A stretch of DNA of 64,000 nucleotides. Origin: Banduia mediterranea. GTDB lineage: Bacteria; Pseudomonadota; Gammaproteobacteria; Nevskiales; Nevskiaceae. The notes beneath the pieces are model-generated. The model was given only the letters and a program-made list of their open reading frames with translations. It had not been told where the DNA came from and searched no databases. The position numbers and the translations under genes were made by a program. Positions 44,570-53,417 of the stretch are shown in pieces (position 1 is the stretch's first letter; every line of letters starts with the position of its first letter). The stretch spans positions 1-64,000 of the forward strand of contig NZ_JAVRIC010000017.1 of NCBI RefSeq assembly GCF_031846245.1, in the 5' to 3' direction.

Positions 44570-46044
44570 AGCTTCACCGCCAGCGTGCGCAACAGCGGCG
44601 CATGGCCGCGCAGCGGATGCGCGAGATAGAAGCGGCGCAGCAGATTGCCGGCGCCGCGCAGGCGGTAGTCGGCGGAGGCGCGCATGTCGCCGATCGGCGC
44701 GTAGTCGCGGGCCAGCGCCGCGATCGCCAAATCGGTTGTTGCGTCACTCCAGGGCTGGCCGATCAAGGCGGCCTCGGCTTCGCGTGCGCGTGCCGGAATC
44801 GCGGCCATGCCGCCGTGAGCGATGCGGGCGTCGCGCACCAGGCCATCCTCGACGCGAATGGCGTAGGCACTACAGACCGCGGAAATGTCCTGATCGAGCC
44901 GCTTGGACAGCTTGTAGCTTTCGACCCACACGCCGGCACGCGGCGCCGGAACATGGATCGCCACCAGGAATTCGCCGGGCTGCCAGTTCTTCTTCTGATA
45001 GCCGAGATAGAAATCTTCCAGCGGCAGGCGGCGCAGGGCATCACCACGGCGCAGCGTGATTTCGGCGCCGAGCGCGATCAGCACCGGCATCGAGTCGCCG
45101 ATCGGCGAACCGTTGGCGACGTTGCCACCGAGCGTGCCGGCGTTGCGCACCGGCGGCGAGGCGAAGCGTTGCGCGACTTCGGCCAGCGTCGGGTAGTGGG
45201 CGACGATGGCGGCCCAGGCGTCGGTCAAGGAGACGGCGGCGCCGATATCGAGGCCGGCTTCGGTCTCGGCAATCGTCCGGAGTTCGGAGACCTCGCCGAC
45301 ATAAACCAGCGCCGGCAGCTCGCGCAGGTGCTTGGTGGCCCACAGGCCGACGTCGGTGCTGCCGGCAAGAATCGTCGCCTCGGGTTGCTCGATCAGCGCG
45401 GCGGCGAGTGTGTCCAGCGTGCGCGGCGCGGCGTAGCCCACCTGTTCGAACGTCGCGTCGCGCTGGATTTGGCGCAGCGCCTGCACACGCGACGATGCCG
45501 TGGTTTCCTCACGCGACCAGTGTGTCGGCCCGGGATAGCCGCCCATGCGGCAGCCGGCGTCGATGATCGGCCGGTAGCCGGTGCAGCGACACAGGTTGCC
45601 GGACAGGCACTCCACGACCTCGTCGCGCTCGACCGCCGGCTTTTGCAGATACAGCGCGAACAGCGACATCACGAAGCCCGGCGTGCAGAAGCCGCACTGC
45701 GAACCGTGCGCATCGACCATCGCCTGTTGCACCGGGTGCAGCCTGCCGTCGGCGGCGCGCAGGCCTTCGACCGTGAGCAGTTCCTTGCCGTCGATCGTCG
45801 GCAGGAAGCGGATGCAGGCGTTGATCGCGCGATAGCGCACGGCCGCTTCGGAATCGTCGAGTTCACCGAGCACCACGGTGCAGGCGCCGCAGTCGCCTTC
45901 GGCGCAGCCTTCCTTGGTGCCGCTGAGTCCGGCGTGTTCGCGCAGGTATTGCAGTACCGTGGTCGTCGCCGGAAGGCCGTCCACGCAGCGCGTTTCGCCA
46001 TTGAGGACGAAGCGGACGGACTGATCGGCGGCGACCGGAATCAT
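44566..46044 (-). CDS. xdhA: Xanthine dehydrogenase FeS/FAD subunit
   Basis: The 492-residue small subunit carrying two 2Fe-2S clusters and FAD. Cys47, 52 and 55 lie in GCAEGDCGACTV; the second cluster is in SQCGFCTPGFVMS and GNLCRCTGYRPI. The FAD domain (about 195-370) has ILAGSTDVGLWATK and GTLGGNVANGSPIGDSMPVL. It starts 16 bp after uraH ends. Confidence 0.96.
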   Translation of the reverse strand: MIPVAADQSVRFVLNGETRCVDGLPATTTVLQYLREHAGLSGTKEGCAEGDCGACTVVLGELDDSEAAVRYRAINACIRFLPTIDGKELLTVEGLRAADGRLHPVQQAMVDAHGSQCGFCTPGFVMSLFALYLQKPAVERDEVVECLSGNLCRCTGYRPIIDAGCRMGGYPGPTHWSREETTASSRVQALRQIQRDATFEQVGYAAPRTLDTLAAALIEQPEATILAGSTDVGLWATKHLRELPALVYVGEVSELRTIAETEAGLDIGAAVSLTDAWAAIVAHYPTLAEVAQRFASPPVRNAGTLGGNVANGSPIGDSMPVLIALGAEITLRRGDALRRLPLEDFYLGYQKKNWQPGEFLVAIHVPAPRAGVWVESYKLSKRLDQDISAVCSAYAIRVEDGLVRDARIAHGGMAAIPARAREAEAALIGQPWSDATTDLAIAALARDYAPIGDMRASADYRLRGAGNLLRRFYLAHPLRGHAPLLRTLAVKL

Positions 46045-46060
46045 GGTGTGGGTTTCGGCC

Positions 46061-46411
46061 TCAACTGCCGCGGTAGGTGGAGTAGCTCCACGGCGAGACC
46101 AGCAGCGGCACGTGGTAATGCTGCGTGGGTTCGGCGATGCCGAAGCGCAACACCACCTCATCCAGAAAAGGCGGTTCGGGCAGGGCCGTGCCCTGGGCGC
46201 GAAAGTAATCGGCCACGTCGAACACCAGTTCGTAGCGTCCGGCTTCGAAGGCGGCGGCGTCGAGCAGTGGCGCGTCGGCGCGGCCGTCCTTGTTGGTTTG
46301 TGCGCGCAGCAGCGAGCGACGTCCGCCGTCCAGGCGGAACAGCTCCAGCGTCAGCGCGGCAGCCGGTCGGCCGCTGGCGGTGTCGAGTACGTGCGTCGTC
46401 AGTTTGCCCAT
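46061..46411 (-). CDS. uraH: 5-hydroxyisourate hydrolase
   Basis: A 116-residue transthyretin-related protein that hydrolyses 5-hydroxyisourate, the PuuD product, to OHCU for Ura[18 protein letters not shown] at the start, [19 protein letters not shown] at the end with the diagnostic C-terminal YRGS. The ATG at 46411 is used; a GTG 12 bp upstream is possible. It heads the 13-gene operon. Confidence 0.95.
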   Translation of the reverse strand: MGKLTTHVLDTASGRPAAALTLELFRLDGGRRSLLRAQTNKDGRADAPLLDAAAFEAGRYELVFDVADYFRAQGTALPEPPFLDEVVLRFGIAEPTQHYHVPLLVSPWSYSTYRGS

Positions 46412-46843
46412 GGGATTCACTACGGAGTCCGAGCGCCCGAGCCCGCAAGGGCTGTGCCATCGCCGCAATTGTGGTGCGCCGGCTGTACGCACTGCAACTT
46501 TGAAATTGTATGCAATCTTAATATCGGATCGTCGCACATCAATGGCGCAGAGTGTGCGCACTCTTGGCGCATTCCCGTCCGAACAGCACCCGATGGGTGC
46601 GGCCGCCGCGGGCGGGAGCCGGTAAAAACGAGGCAAATCGGACCGTCCCGGCAGTGGCACGACCATTGCGACGACGCTCGCCGATAGCCGGTCGAGTTCA
46701 TGGTGTATGCAAAGACGCAGTGCTTTGCGTACGCCATGCACGAATCAGAGTGGGGACGGGTGGGGACGGTGCCGCTTCATGTTGAAGCCGTCGAGTCGGT
46801 GCCAGGATATTGCCCACACCCTGAAACCAGAAATTGTGAGCGC
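46412..46843. promoter_or_regulatory. Divergent promoter region of uraH operon and BMP gene
   Basis: This 432-bp gap separates the purine operon from its transporter binding-protein gene. ATTG-TATG-CAAT at 46505-46516 is a short dyad in an AT-rich patch suitable for the uraH promoter. GTATGCAA recurs at 46705-46712 inside the large inverted repeat described next. A GGGTGGGGACGGTGCC run lies at about 46758. No coding sequence is evident. Confidence 0.55.
46696..46741. promoter_or_regulatory. 19-bp-arm inverted repeat upstream of BMP gene
   Basis: Left arm 46696-46714 (ending GTATGCAAAG) and right arm 46723-46741 (starting CTTTGCGTACG) match at 16 of 19 positions around the 8-base spacer ACGCAGTG. 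It could be an operator for a dimeric regulator or an RNA hairpin. It shares GTATGCAA with two other purine promoters. Confidence 0.55.
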
Positions 46844-47926
46844 ATGAACAGAATGAAGCGGTTGGGTTTGAGCTTGATGAGTCTCGCGGCGGGTCTGCTC
46901 GTCGCCGGCAGCGCCTGGGCTGCGGACCCGCTGAAGGTGGCGTTTGTCTACGTGGGGCCGGTCGGCGACGCCGGCTGGACCTATGCGCATGAGCAGGGCC
47001 GGCTGGCGCTGGTCGAGGCGCTGGGCGATCAGGTCGACACCACCTATGTCGAAAGCGTGCCGGAAGGCGCGGACGCAGAACGCGTGATCCGCCAGCTGGC
47101 GGCGGACGGCAACCAGCTGATCTTCACCACCTCGTTCGGCTACATGACCGCGACCCACAAGGTCGCGCGGATGTTCCCGAAAGTCGCTTTCGAACACGCG
47201 ACCGGCTTCAAGACCGGGCGCAATGTCGGCGTCTACGAAGCGCGCACCTATGAAGGGGCCTACCTGCTCGGTGTGCTCGCCGGCAGTCTCAGCAAGAGCA
47301 ACAAGCTGGGTTATGTCGGCTCGTTCCCGATTCCCGAAGTGATTCGCAACATCAATGCGTTCACGCTCGGCGCGCAGAGCGTGAATCCGGACATCAAGAC
47401 CAAGGTCATCTGGGTCAACACCTGGTACGACCCCGGCAAGGAACGCCAGGCGGCCGAAACCCTGATCGCGCAGGGCGCGGACGTGATGTGTCAGAACACG
47501 GATTCGCCCGCCACGCTGCAGGTGGCGCAGGAAAAAGGCGTGTACGCCTGCGGCTGGGATTCGGACATGTCGCGCTTTGCGCCGGACGCGCAGATTTCCG
47601 CGGCGATCCTCAACTGGGGGCCGTTCTATATCGAAACCGCGCAATCCGTGATGGACGGCAGCTGGAAGCCCGCTGACATCAAGGGCGGCATCGCCAACGA
47701 CATGATCCAGATGGCGCCCTTGCTGCCGGCGATCCCGGAGGATGGCGTGGCGGCGTTCGAGGCCAGGAAGGCGGCGTTGGCGGATGGATCGTTCGCGCCG
47801 TTCCAGGGGCCGCTGCTGGATCAGGGCGGCAAGCTCAAGGTGGCGGAAGACGATGCACTTTCAAGCGAAGCGCTGATGTCGATGAACTGGTATGTGGCCG
47901 GGGTCGAGGGGGCGATCCCCAAATAG
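46844..47926 (+). CDS. BMP-family nucleoside-binding protein
   Basis: A 360-residue periplasmic binding protein with signal peptide ending AGSAWA and the mature start ADPLKVAFVYVGPVGDAGWT, typical of BMP/Med-type purine nucleoside or nucleobase receptors. AVGWDSDM-like YACGWDSDMS and AAILNWGPFYIETAQSVMDG are further signatures. Its ATPase and permeases are in the divergent operon, so importer and catabolism are presumably coregulated from the shared gap. ATG 46844 is chosen from the signal peptide. Confidence 0.92.
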   Translation: MNRMKRLGLSLMSLAAGLLVAGSAWAADPLKVAFVYVGPVGDAGWTYAHEQGRLALVEALGDQVDTTYVESVPEGADAERVIRQLAADGNQLIFTTSFGYMTATHKVARMFPKVAFEHATGFKTGRNVGVYEARTYEGAYLLGVLAGSLSKSNKLGYVGSFPIPEVIRNINAFTLGAQSVNPDIKTKVIWVNTWYDPGKERQAAETLIAQGADVMCQNTDSPATLQVAQEKGVYACGWDSDMSRFAPDAQISAAILNWGPFYIETAQSVMDGSWKPADIKGGIANDMIQMAPLLPAIPEDGVAAFEARKAALADGSFAPFQGPLLDQGGKLKVAEDDALSSEALMSMNWYVAGVEGAIPK

Positions 47927-47930
47927 CCTT

Positions 47931-48062
47931 AACGTGAATCACGCGCGCCGTGATGTGCCGACCGCCCCCGCCCGCTTGCGGGAGCGGTGGGTGGGGGGAC
48001 GGCCATGCCGCAGGCAGATTCATTTCTGCGGGGTGTCGCTTGCGGCATGGCTGTCAGATCGC
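47931..48062 (+). repeat. Dispersed repeat A, copy 3
   Basis: TTAACGTGAATCACGCGCGC, then CGTGATGTGCCGACC, CCCGCCCGCTTGCGGGAG and CATGCCGCAGGCAGATTCAT. It begins 5 bp after the BMP gene stop, as copy 1 begins at the moeA stop. An internal pair CATGCCGCA/TGCGGCATG gives it a large stem. Confidence 0.7.
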
Positions 48063-48339
48063 AGAACTCGCGGGCAGGCGTTGATCGGGCTGTCGCCCGA
48101 CGCATCGCCGGACCCTCAAAAATTGAGTCACCGCGCGGCGCGTCATTCGCTGATTCGGTAGCCAGGTGTGACTTGGAGGCAGGTATTCGGTAAGCACTGA
48201 CGCCCCGGAACGAGGTGTCAGCGGCGGTAAGGAGTGGGACCGATGCACGCAGGAGGCGTTGCCGTTGAGGCGCGCCAGTGCAGATGTCACGGAAATGAAG
48301 CTGACAAGTCTTTTCAACTATTTTGGGGACGGGAGTCAC
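48063..48339. other. TonB receptor leader region
   Basis: This stretch contains a short hairpin (CTGACGCC/GGTGTCAG, 48197-48221) and several small open frames but no gene I can support. A promoter for the receptor gene is likely here. I looked for a purine or cobalamin riboswitch pattern and did not find one. Confidence 0.4.
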
Positions 48340-50793
48340 ATGAAGCGTTCAAAGATGGCCTGGAACACACAGGCCCTGGCATTGATGATGTTGGGCGGCA
48401 GTCTGGCGGCTCCGGGCACCCTGCTGGCGCAAGACGCCGATGAAGAGGAAAGCTCGACCGAACTGGGTACCACGGTGGTCGAAGGCGAGGTCAACGACCA
48501 GCTTGAGATTCTGCCGACCGAGCCGAACGGTTCGGTGTTCGGTTTCAACAAGACGCTGCTCGAGACGCCGCGTTCGGTGACCTCGATCAGCAACGAAATG
48601 CTGAATCGTTTCAACCTGACCGAGCTGGATGATCTGGTGGCCCTGAGCCCGGGTTCGTTCACGCAGTCGTTCTTCGGCGTGGCCGGTTCGCTGGATGTGC
48701 GCGGTACGCCGGGCGAAGTCTATTTTCGTGGTGTTCGTCGCATCGACAACCCCGGCAACTATCCGACGCCGATCGGCGCCACCGACCGTATCGACATCGT
48801 GCGCGGTCCGGCTTCCCCGATCTACGGCCCGTCGAAGATCGGTGGCTACCTGAACTTTATCCCGAAGTCGGCGCGCGCCGACACCGGGCAGTACATGCCC
48901 AAGGCCATGGGTGAGCTCAACATCACGCGCGGCAGCTGGGACAAGGACATCCTCACCGCCGAAGTCGGCGGCCCCGGCAAGATCGGCGACAAGGCCTTCG
49001 GCTATTACGTCTACGCCGAGACCGAGGATTCCGGGTCCTACTACGAGAATTCCTCCACCGACCAGAGCATCTACCAGGCCTCGTTCAACATGGACCTGAC
49101 GCCGAAGTCGCGCATCGAGTTCGGCGGCATGTATCAGGAATACGAAGGCAACCAGGTCGCGGGCTGGAACCGCCTGACGCAGGACCTGATCGACGACGGG
49201 ACCTACATCACCGGCCTGCCGATGTCCCTGGACCTTGATGGTGATGGTCTGATGTCGGCGGCGGAATCCGTGTCGCAGCATCTGACGGTCTTCCTCTTCG
49301 AAAATGGCATCGGTACGACCTCGGCCGAAGACATCAATGCCCAGCTTGACGGCAACCCGTACATGGCGCTGCAGAATCCGGGCACGACCCACATCGATGG
49401 CAGCCAGGTTCTCGTGCAGGAAGACGATGAGCTGACCGATGACGTCATCACGTTGTACTTCGACTTCATTCACGATTTCGACAGCGGCCTGACGATGACC
49501 AACAAGTCGTTCTACGAATCGCTCAAGAACAACAACGAGAACCAGTACGGCTTCTCGCAGTTCGCGGACACCTGGGCCTTCGAAGATCAGTTGATCTTCG
49601 CCTACCAGACCATGCACGGTGACAAGGTGGAGGCGGCTTACCAGTTCAGCCCCTCGATCCGCTATCAGGACTTCGAACACGGCGACAACTTCGCCTTCGA
49701 GTATTTCGATCGCCGCGACATCACCCAGCCGGGTTCGCCGGTGGATCGGCGCTCACTGGCGACCCGTGATCCCGGGCTCGAACCCTATTCGTCGCATACC
49801 AAGGGCAACTTCACCGATCTCGCCGCGGCCGTGCTGGCCGACTACACGTTCTTCAGCGACATTCACCTGCTGGCCGGCGCGCGCTACGACCAGATCGACG
49901 TGGAGTCGACCTGTATCGAGGGTGCCGACTGTGCCGACATCGCCGGAACCCAGTTCGACTCCTCCGACGACGCCTTCTCCTGGTCCGGGAGTCTTTCGTA
50001 CGACATTCCGAAGACCGGGATGACGCCGTACTTCACCAAGTCCAAGCAGACCACCTTGATCGTCGGCCAAGGTGGCCAGGTGCCGGCCAGTATCGTCATG
50101 GACGGTCATGCCGTAGCCGATTCGGAGCTCACCGAATATGGTGTCAAGGCCAGTCTGTGGGGTGGCCGCATCTACACCACTGTCGCGCATTTCAAGCAGG
50201 AGCGCGTCGACTACAACGCCCAGGACACGGTGACCAACAACACCACCGAAGCCAAGGGCTGGGAGTTCGAGTTCCGCGGCGTCATCAACGACAACTTTGC
50301 CGTAACCGGCGCCTGGACCAATCTTGAGGTTCACAACCTGACGGCAGCGCAGAACGGCAACCAGTTCTCGTTCGCCGGCGCCGAAGACCTGCCCGAGGGC
50401 GTTGATCCTTCGCGGATGTTCGGTGGTGTGGCCATCGGCAACGTCTACGATAATGAAAGCGCGCGCAAAGCCGGCGTTCCCGAGAACATCTACAGCGTCT
50501 ACCTGATCTACACCGGCACCACGGGCTGGATGTCCGGTCTGACGGCGACCGTCGGCGCCACGCATGTGGACTCGGTCTATTCGGGCTTCTCGCAGTCCGT
50601 GAAGCTGCCGGAGTACACCCTGGTGAACGCGGGCATCAACTACGAAATGACGCATTGGACGGTCGGCCTGTCCGGCAAGAACCTGACGAACGAGGAGTAC
50701 TACCGCTCCAACTTCCCGGATCTGTTCGGCTCCTCCGTGGTGCTGCCGGAAACCCCGCGCAACTGGCTGGTCACCCTGGGTTACAAGTTCTAG
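48340..50793 (+). CDS. TonB-dependent receptor with EF-hand-like loop
   Basis: An 817-residue outer-membrane receptor of the siderophore/FhuE-like barrel type. Signal peptide ends GTLLA; plug shows TPRSVTSISNEMLNRFNLTE and DIVRGPASPIYGPSKIGGYL; the barrel ends in Phe (VTLGYKF). Residues 298-309 read DLDGDGLMSAAE, a textbook EF-hand calcium loop, unusual in this family. GGGAG lies 5 bp before the ATG at 48340, favouring it over two upstream ATGs. Position between the nucleoside importer and exported nucleoside enzymes suggests a purine-related ligand; that is inference. Confidence 0.88.
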   Translation: MKRSKMAWNTQALALMMLGGSLAAPGTLLAQDADEEESSTELGTTVVEGEVNDQLEILPTEPNGSVFGFNKTLLETPRSVTSISNEMLNRFNLTELDDLVALSPGSFTQSFFGVAGSLDVRGTPGEVYFRGVRRIDNPGNYPTPIGATDRIDIVRGPASPIYGPSKIGGYLNFIPKSARADTGQYMPKAMGELNITRGSWDKDILTAEVGGPGKIGDKAFGYYVYAETEDSGSYYENSSTDQSIYQASFNMDLTPKSRIEFGGMYQEYEGNQVAGWNRLTQDLIDDGTYITGLPMSLDLDGDGLMSAAESVSQHLTVFLFENGIGTTSAEDINAQLDGNPYMALQNPGTTHIDGSQVLVQEDDELTDDVITLYFDFIHDFDSGLTMTNKSFYESLKNNNENQYGFSQFADTWAFEDQLIFAYQTMHGDKVEAAYQFSPSIRYQDFEHGDNFAFEYFDRRDITQPGSPVDRRSLATRDPGLEPYSSHTKGNFTDLAAAVLADYTFFSDIHLLAGARYDQIDVESTCIEGADCADIAGTQFDSSDDAFSWSGSLSYDIPKTGMTPYFTKSKQTTLIVGQGGQVPASIVMDGHAVADSELTEYGVKASLWGGRIYTTVAHFKQERVDYNAQDTVTNNTTEAKGWEFEFRGVINDNFAVTGAWTNLEVHNLTAAQNGNQFSFAGAEDLPEGVDPSRMFGGVAIGNVYDNESARKAGVPENIYSVYLIYTGTTGWMSGLTATVGATHVDSVYSGFSQSVKLPEYTLVNAGINYEMTHWTVGLSGKNLTNEEYYRSNFPDLFGSSVVLPETPRNWLVTLGYKF

Positions 50794-50820
50794 GGCTGCG
50801 CAGCGGGTGGTTTGGCAAGG

Positions 50821-50851
50821 GGCGCGGATGGGCGACTGTCCGCGCCTTTTT
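50821..50851 (+). terminator. Rho-independent terminator after TonB receptor
   Basis: GGCGCGGA pairs with TCCGCGCC across a 10-base loop and is followed by five T. It ends the receptor transcript 27 bp after its stop codon. Confidence 0.85.
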
Positions 50852-50873
50852 GGGGAGCCGGCAAGCATACGTC

Positions 50874-50935
50874 CGTCGTCATTCCGGACAAGCCGCAGGC
50901 TTGATCCGGAATGGTGGGCGGGAGCCCACGACGCG
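50874..50935. repeat. Dispersed repeat D (GTCATTCCGGA type)
   Basis: ATTCCGGACAAGCC pairs with GGCTTGATCCGGAAT around GCA, preceded by GTCGTC. This is the widespread chromosomal palindrome with a GTCATTCC edge; a degenerate relative opens the window. The remaining bases to 51117 carry no gene I can support. Confidence 0.65.
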
Positions 50936-51117
50936 GACGCCGAAAAAGGCTGGGCGCCAAAGCATGAGCGAATCCCCGGGCGCATTGACGTCGGCTTGGG
51001 ATACCATCCCGACCCAATTCGGGAAGCAGGCTGGCCACTCGATTCTGTGTTGGATGCGGCTCGCGCGCCGCGTCCCTTACGAATGCGATGGGTCGATAGA
51101 GCAAGGAGTAGGGGCAG

Positions 51118-52284
51118 GTGAACACGATCAATATCCACAGACTCTTGGGCTGGATATCCGGCTTCCTGTGCGTGGCTGCGGTCGCGCTGGCGCTCGCCGG
51201 ATGCTCGCCGCAGTCGGCGGAGCCGGCCCAGGTCGATACGGCCGCAGGTGATGCCGCGGCCGAGGCGAGCCAAGCCGCCATCGAATCGCCGACGCAGGCC
51301 GAACCGCTGGAGGTCAAGGTGGTGGTGGTCACGATGTTCGAAATCGGCGAGGACACGGGCGATCAGGCCGCCGAATTCCAGCTCTGGTACGAGCGCCAGA
51401 AGCTGAGCCAGCGCTTCGCGTTTCCGCATCATCACGATCTGTTCTTCAATCCGGACACCGGCGTGCTCGGCATGGTCACCGGCATCGGCACCATGAATTC
51501 GTCGAGCGCGATCATGGCGCTGGGCCTGGACCCGCGTTTCGATCTGAGCAAGGCCTACTGGCTGGTCGCCGGGATTGCCGGTTTCGATCCCGAAGACGCT
51601 TCGATCGGCTCGGCCGCCTGGGCCGAGTACCTGGTCGACGGCGATCTCGCCCATGAAATCGATCCCCGCGAGATTCCCGAAGACTGGATCACCGGTTATT
51701 TCGCGCGCGGCACCAAGTCACCGTATGAGAAGCCGCGCCCGGAATCGTCCGGCGAAGTGTTTCACCTGGACCCGAAGATGACCGAATGGGCCTATCAGCT
51801 CACCAAGGACATCGAACTGCCCGACAGCGACGTGCTGCGCCGTCGGCGTGAGAACTACGCGGGCTTTCCCAACGGTCAGAAGCCGCCGTTCGTGCTCAAG
51901 GGGGACAACCTTGCTGGCATGACCTATTGGCACGGCAAGCTGCTCAATGACTGGGCCAACCGTTGGGTCAAGTACTGGAGCGACGGCAAGGGCAATTTCG
52001 TGTCGTCCGCGATGGAAGACACCGGCACGTACCAGTCGCTGGTGTATCTCGACAAGGCCGGCAAGGTCGACAAGCAGCGCACCATGGTGCTGCGCACCGC
52101 CAGCAATTATGCGATGCAGCCGCCGGGCGTCAGTGCCGTGGACAACCTGCTGATGGACCATGACGGCTACGCCGGACTGGATGCGTCGGTCGAAGCAGCC
52201 TACGTGGTCGGCAGCACGGTGGTGGACGACATCGTCGCCCACTGGGACCGATACAAGGATCAGTTGCCGTACGAAGCGCAGTAG
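51118..52284 (+). CDS. NUP-family protein 1 (lipoprotein)
   Basis: A 388-residue member of the family named purine nucleoside permease (NUP, PF06516). It begins at GTG with AAGGAG 10 bp upstream and has a lipoprotein signal (lipobox ALAGC, Cys29). The mature part has no membrane helix, so it is an anchored soluble protein, not a channel. Conserved NUP blocks: EVKVVVVTMFEIGEDTGDQA, IMALGLDPRFDLSKAYWLVA, EIDPREIPEDWITGY, YWHGKLLNDWANRWVKYW and TMVLRTASNYAMQPPG. The family is, to my knowledge, related to nucleoside phosphorylases; a nucleoside-cleaving or -binding role is likely. Two paralogues lie within 9 kb. Confidence 0.88.
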   Translation: MNTINIHRLLGWISGFLCVAAVALALAGCSPQSAEPAQVDTAAGDAAAEASQAAIESPTQAEPLEVKVVVVTMFEIGEDTGDQAAEFQLWYERQKLSQRFAFPHHHDLFFNPDTGVLGMVTGIGTMNSSSAIMALGLDPRFDLSKAYWLVAGIAGFDPEDASIGSAAWAEYLVDGDLAHEIDPREIPEDWITGYFARGTKSPYEKPRPESSGEVFHLDPKMTEWAYQLTKDIELPDSDVLRRRRENYAGFPNGQKPPFVLKGDNLAGMTYWHGKLLNDWANRWVKYWSDGKGNFVSSAMEDTGTYQSLVYLDKAGKVDKQRTMVLRTASNYAMQPPGVSAVDNLLMDHDGYAGLDASVEAAYVVGSTVVDDIVAHWDRYKDQLPYEAQ

Positions 52285-52332
52285 CCGTCGGCCCTCGGAA
52301 CATGCCGGACGCAGCAGGCCGCAAACCATTTG

Positions 52333-53274
52333 ATGCTTGAACTGTTCTCGCAGACCCTGGCGGTCACCGTGCCGGTGTTCGCGATGGTGCTGCTGGGCAT
52401 CGTGCTCAAGCGCATCGGCTGGATCGATTCGGCTTTCATCGGCACCGCTTCGCTGCTGGTGTTCAAGGGCTGCATGCCAACGCTGATCTTCATCAGCCTG
52501 CTCAAGGCCGACACGCATGCGGCCATCGGCTTCGGCCTCCTGAGCTATTTCACGCTGGCAATGCTGGCCAGCGTCGGTCTGGCGCTGGCCTGGGGCATCT
52601 GGCGGATTCCACGGGAAGATCGTGGCGTCTATGTTCAGGGCGCTTTTCGCGGCAATTGCGGCATCGTCGGCCTGGCTCTGGCGGTCAGTTCCTACGGAGA
52701 CTTCGGGCTGGCGCTCGGCGGTATCTTCGCCGCGATCGTGATCGTGATCTACAACGTGACGTCAACCGTGATTCTGGCCCACTACAGTGCCGATATCCGT
52801 TCGAGCTGGCGCGACAACGCACGTGGTATCGCCACCAATCCGCTGATACTCGGCGTGGTGCTGGCCTTGCCGTTCGCGTTCTTCGACATCGGTCTGCCCG
52901 ATTGGCTGATGCGCTCGGCGCAGCTGTTCGCCGACCTCACCCTGCCGTTGGCGCTGATCTGCATCGGCGGCACGCTGTCGCTCGCGGCGATCGCCCAGGC
53001 CAGCCGGATCGCGGTCAGCGCCAGCACGATGAAGCTGCTCGGTCTGCCGCTGGTGTTCACCGCGCTGGCCTATGCGCTGGGCTTCCGTGGTTCGGAACTC
53101 GGCGTGATGTTCCTGTATTTCGGCAGTCCCACGGCAGCGGCCAGCTTCGTCATGGCGCGCGCCTACGGCGCCAACGACAAGCTGGCGGCGGCGATCATCG
53201 TGCTCACCACCATCGCCGCCGCGGTGACGATCAATCTCGGCATGTTCGTGCTCGGTTCTATTGGCGCGATATAG
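52333..53274 (+). CDS. AEC-family permease
   Basis: A 313-residue inner-membrane carrier with about ten helices and the AEC pattern (ELFSQTLAVTVPVFAMVLLG, FRGNCGIVGLALAVSSYG, YFGSPTAAASFVMARAYG). It follows NUP 1 by 48 bp in the same direction, so the pair may handle a product released by NUP 1, such as a base or sugar acid. The last 17 codons recur as a fragment at 54.66 kb, evidence that a second copy once existed. Confidence 0.87.
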   Translation: MLELFSQTLAVTVPVFAMVLLGIVLKRIGWIDSAFIGTASLLVFKGCMPTLIFISLLKADTHAAIGFGLLSYFTLAMLASVGLALAWGIWRIPREDRGVYVQGAFRGNCGIVGLALAVSSYGDFGLALGGIFAAIVIVIYNVTSTVILAHYSADIRSSWRDNARGIATNPLILGVVLALPFAFFDIGLPDWLMRSAQLFADLTLPLALICIGGTLSLAAIAQASRIAVSASTMKLLGLPLVFTALAYALGFRGSELGVMFLYFGSPTAAASFVMARAYGANDKLAAAIIVLTTIAAAVTINLGMFVLGSIGAI

Positions 53275-53288
53275 GGCTGGGTTTTGTC

Positions 53289-53375
53289 TCGCGCGGAGAC
53301 GCAAAGGCGCACAGAAAGAAAGACCCTGAGTCAAAAAGGCGGTTCTTTGCGCCTCCGCGTCTTTGCGAGAATCCC
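53289..53375. repeat. CTTTGCGCC-type palindromic element, copy
   Basis: GCGGAGACGCAAAGGCGC and CTTTGCGCCTCCGCGTCTTT form the two arms. It sits between the AEC gene and the end of NUP 2, on one side of that gene; a related copy lies on the other side at 54.55 kb. Confidence 0.65.
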
Positions 53376-53417
53376 GCTTTTTCGGGCGTCCGGACCTGCT
53401 CGGTTCGGGCAATCGAT

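Noticed and set aside
41813-44629. A 938-codon open frame on the plus strand opposite xdhC and xdhB
   Set aside because: It is antisense to clearly conserved genes and its protein is repetitive in Gly, Ala, Arg, Val and Asp, the usual result of high GC at third codon positions.
44602-46503. A 633-codon plus-strand frame opposite xdhA and uraH
   Set aside because: It mirrors xdhA and uraH and shows no domain or ribosome site.
48063-48339. Possible purine or cobalamin riboswitch before the TonB receptor gene
   Set aside because: Only a simple 8-bp hairpin is visible; the conserved loops of purine, preQ1 or cobalamin aptamers are not.
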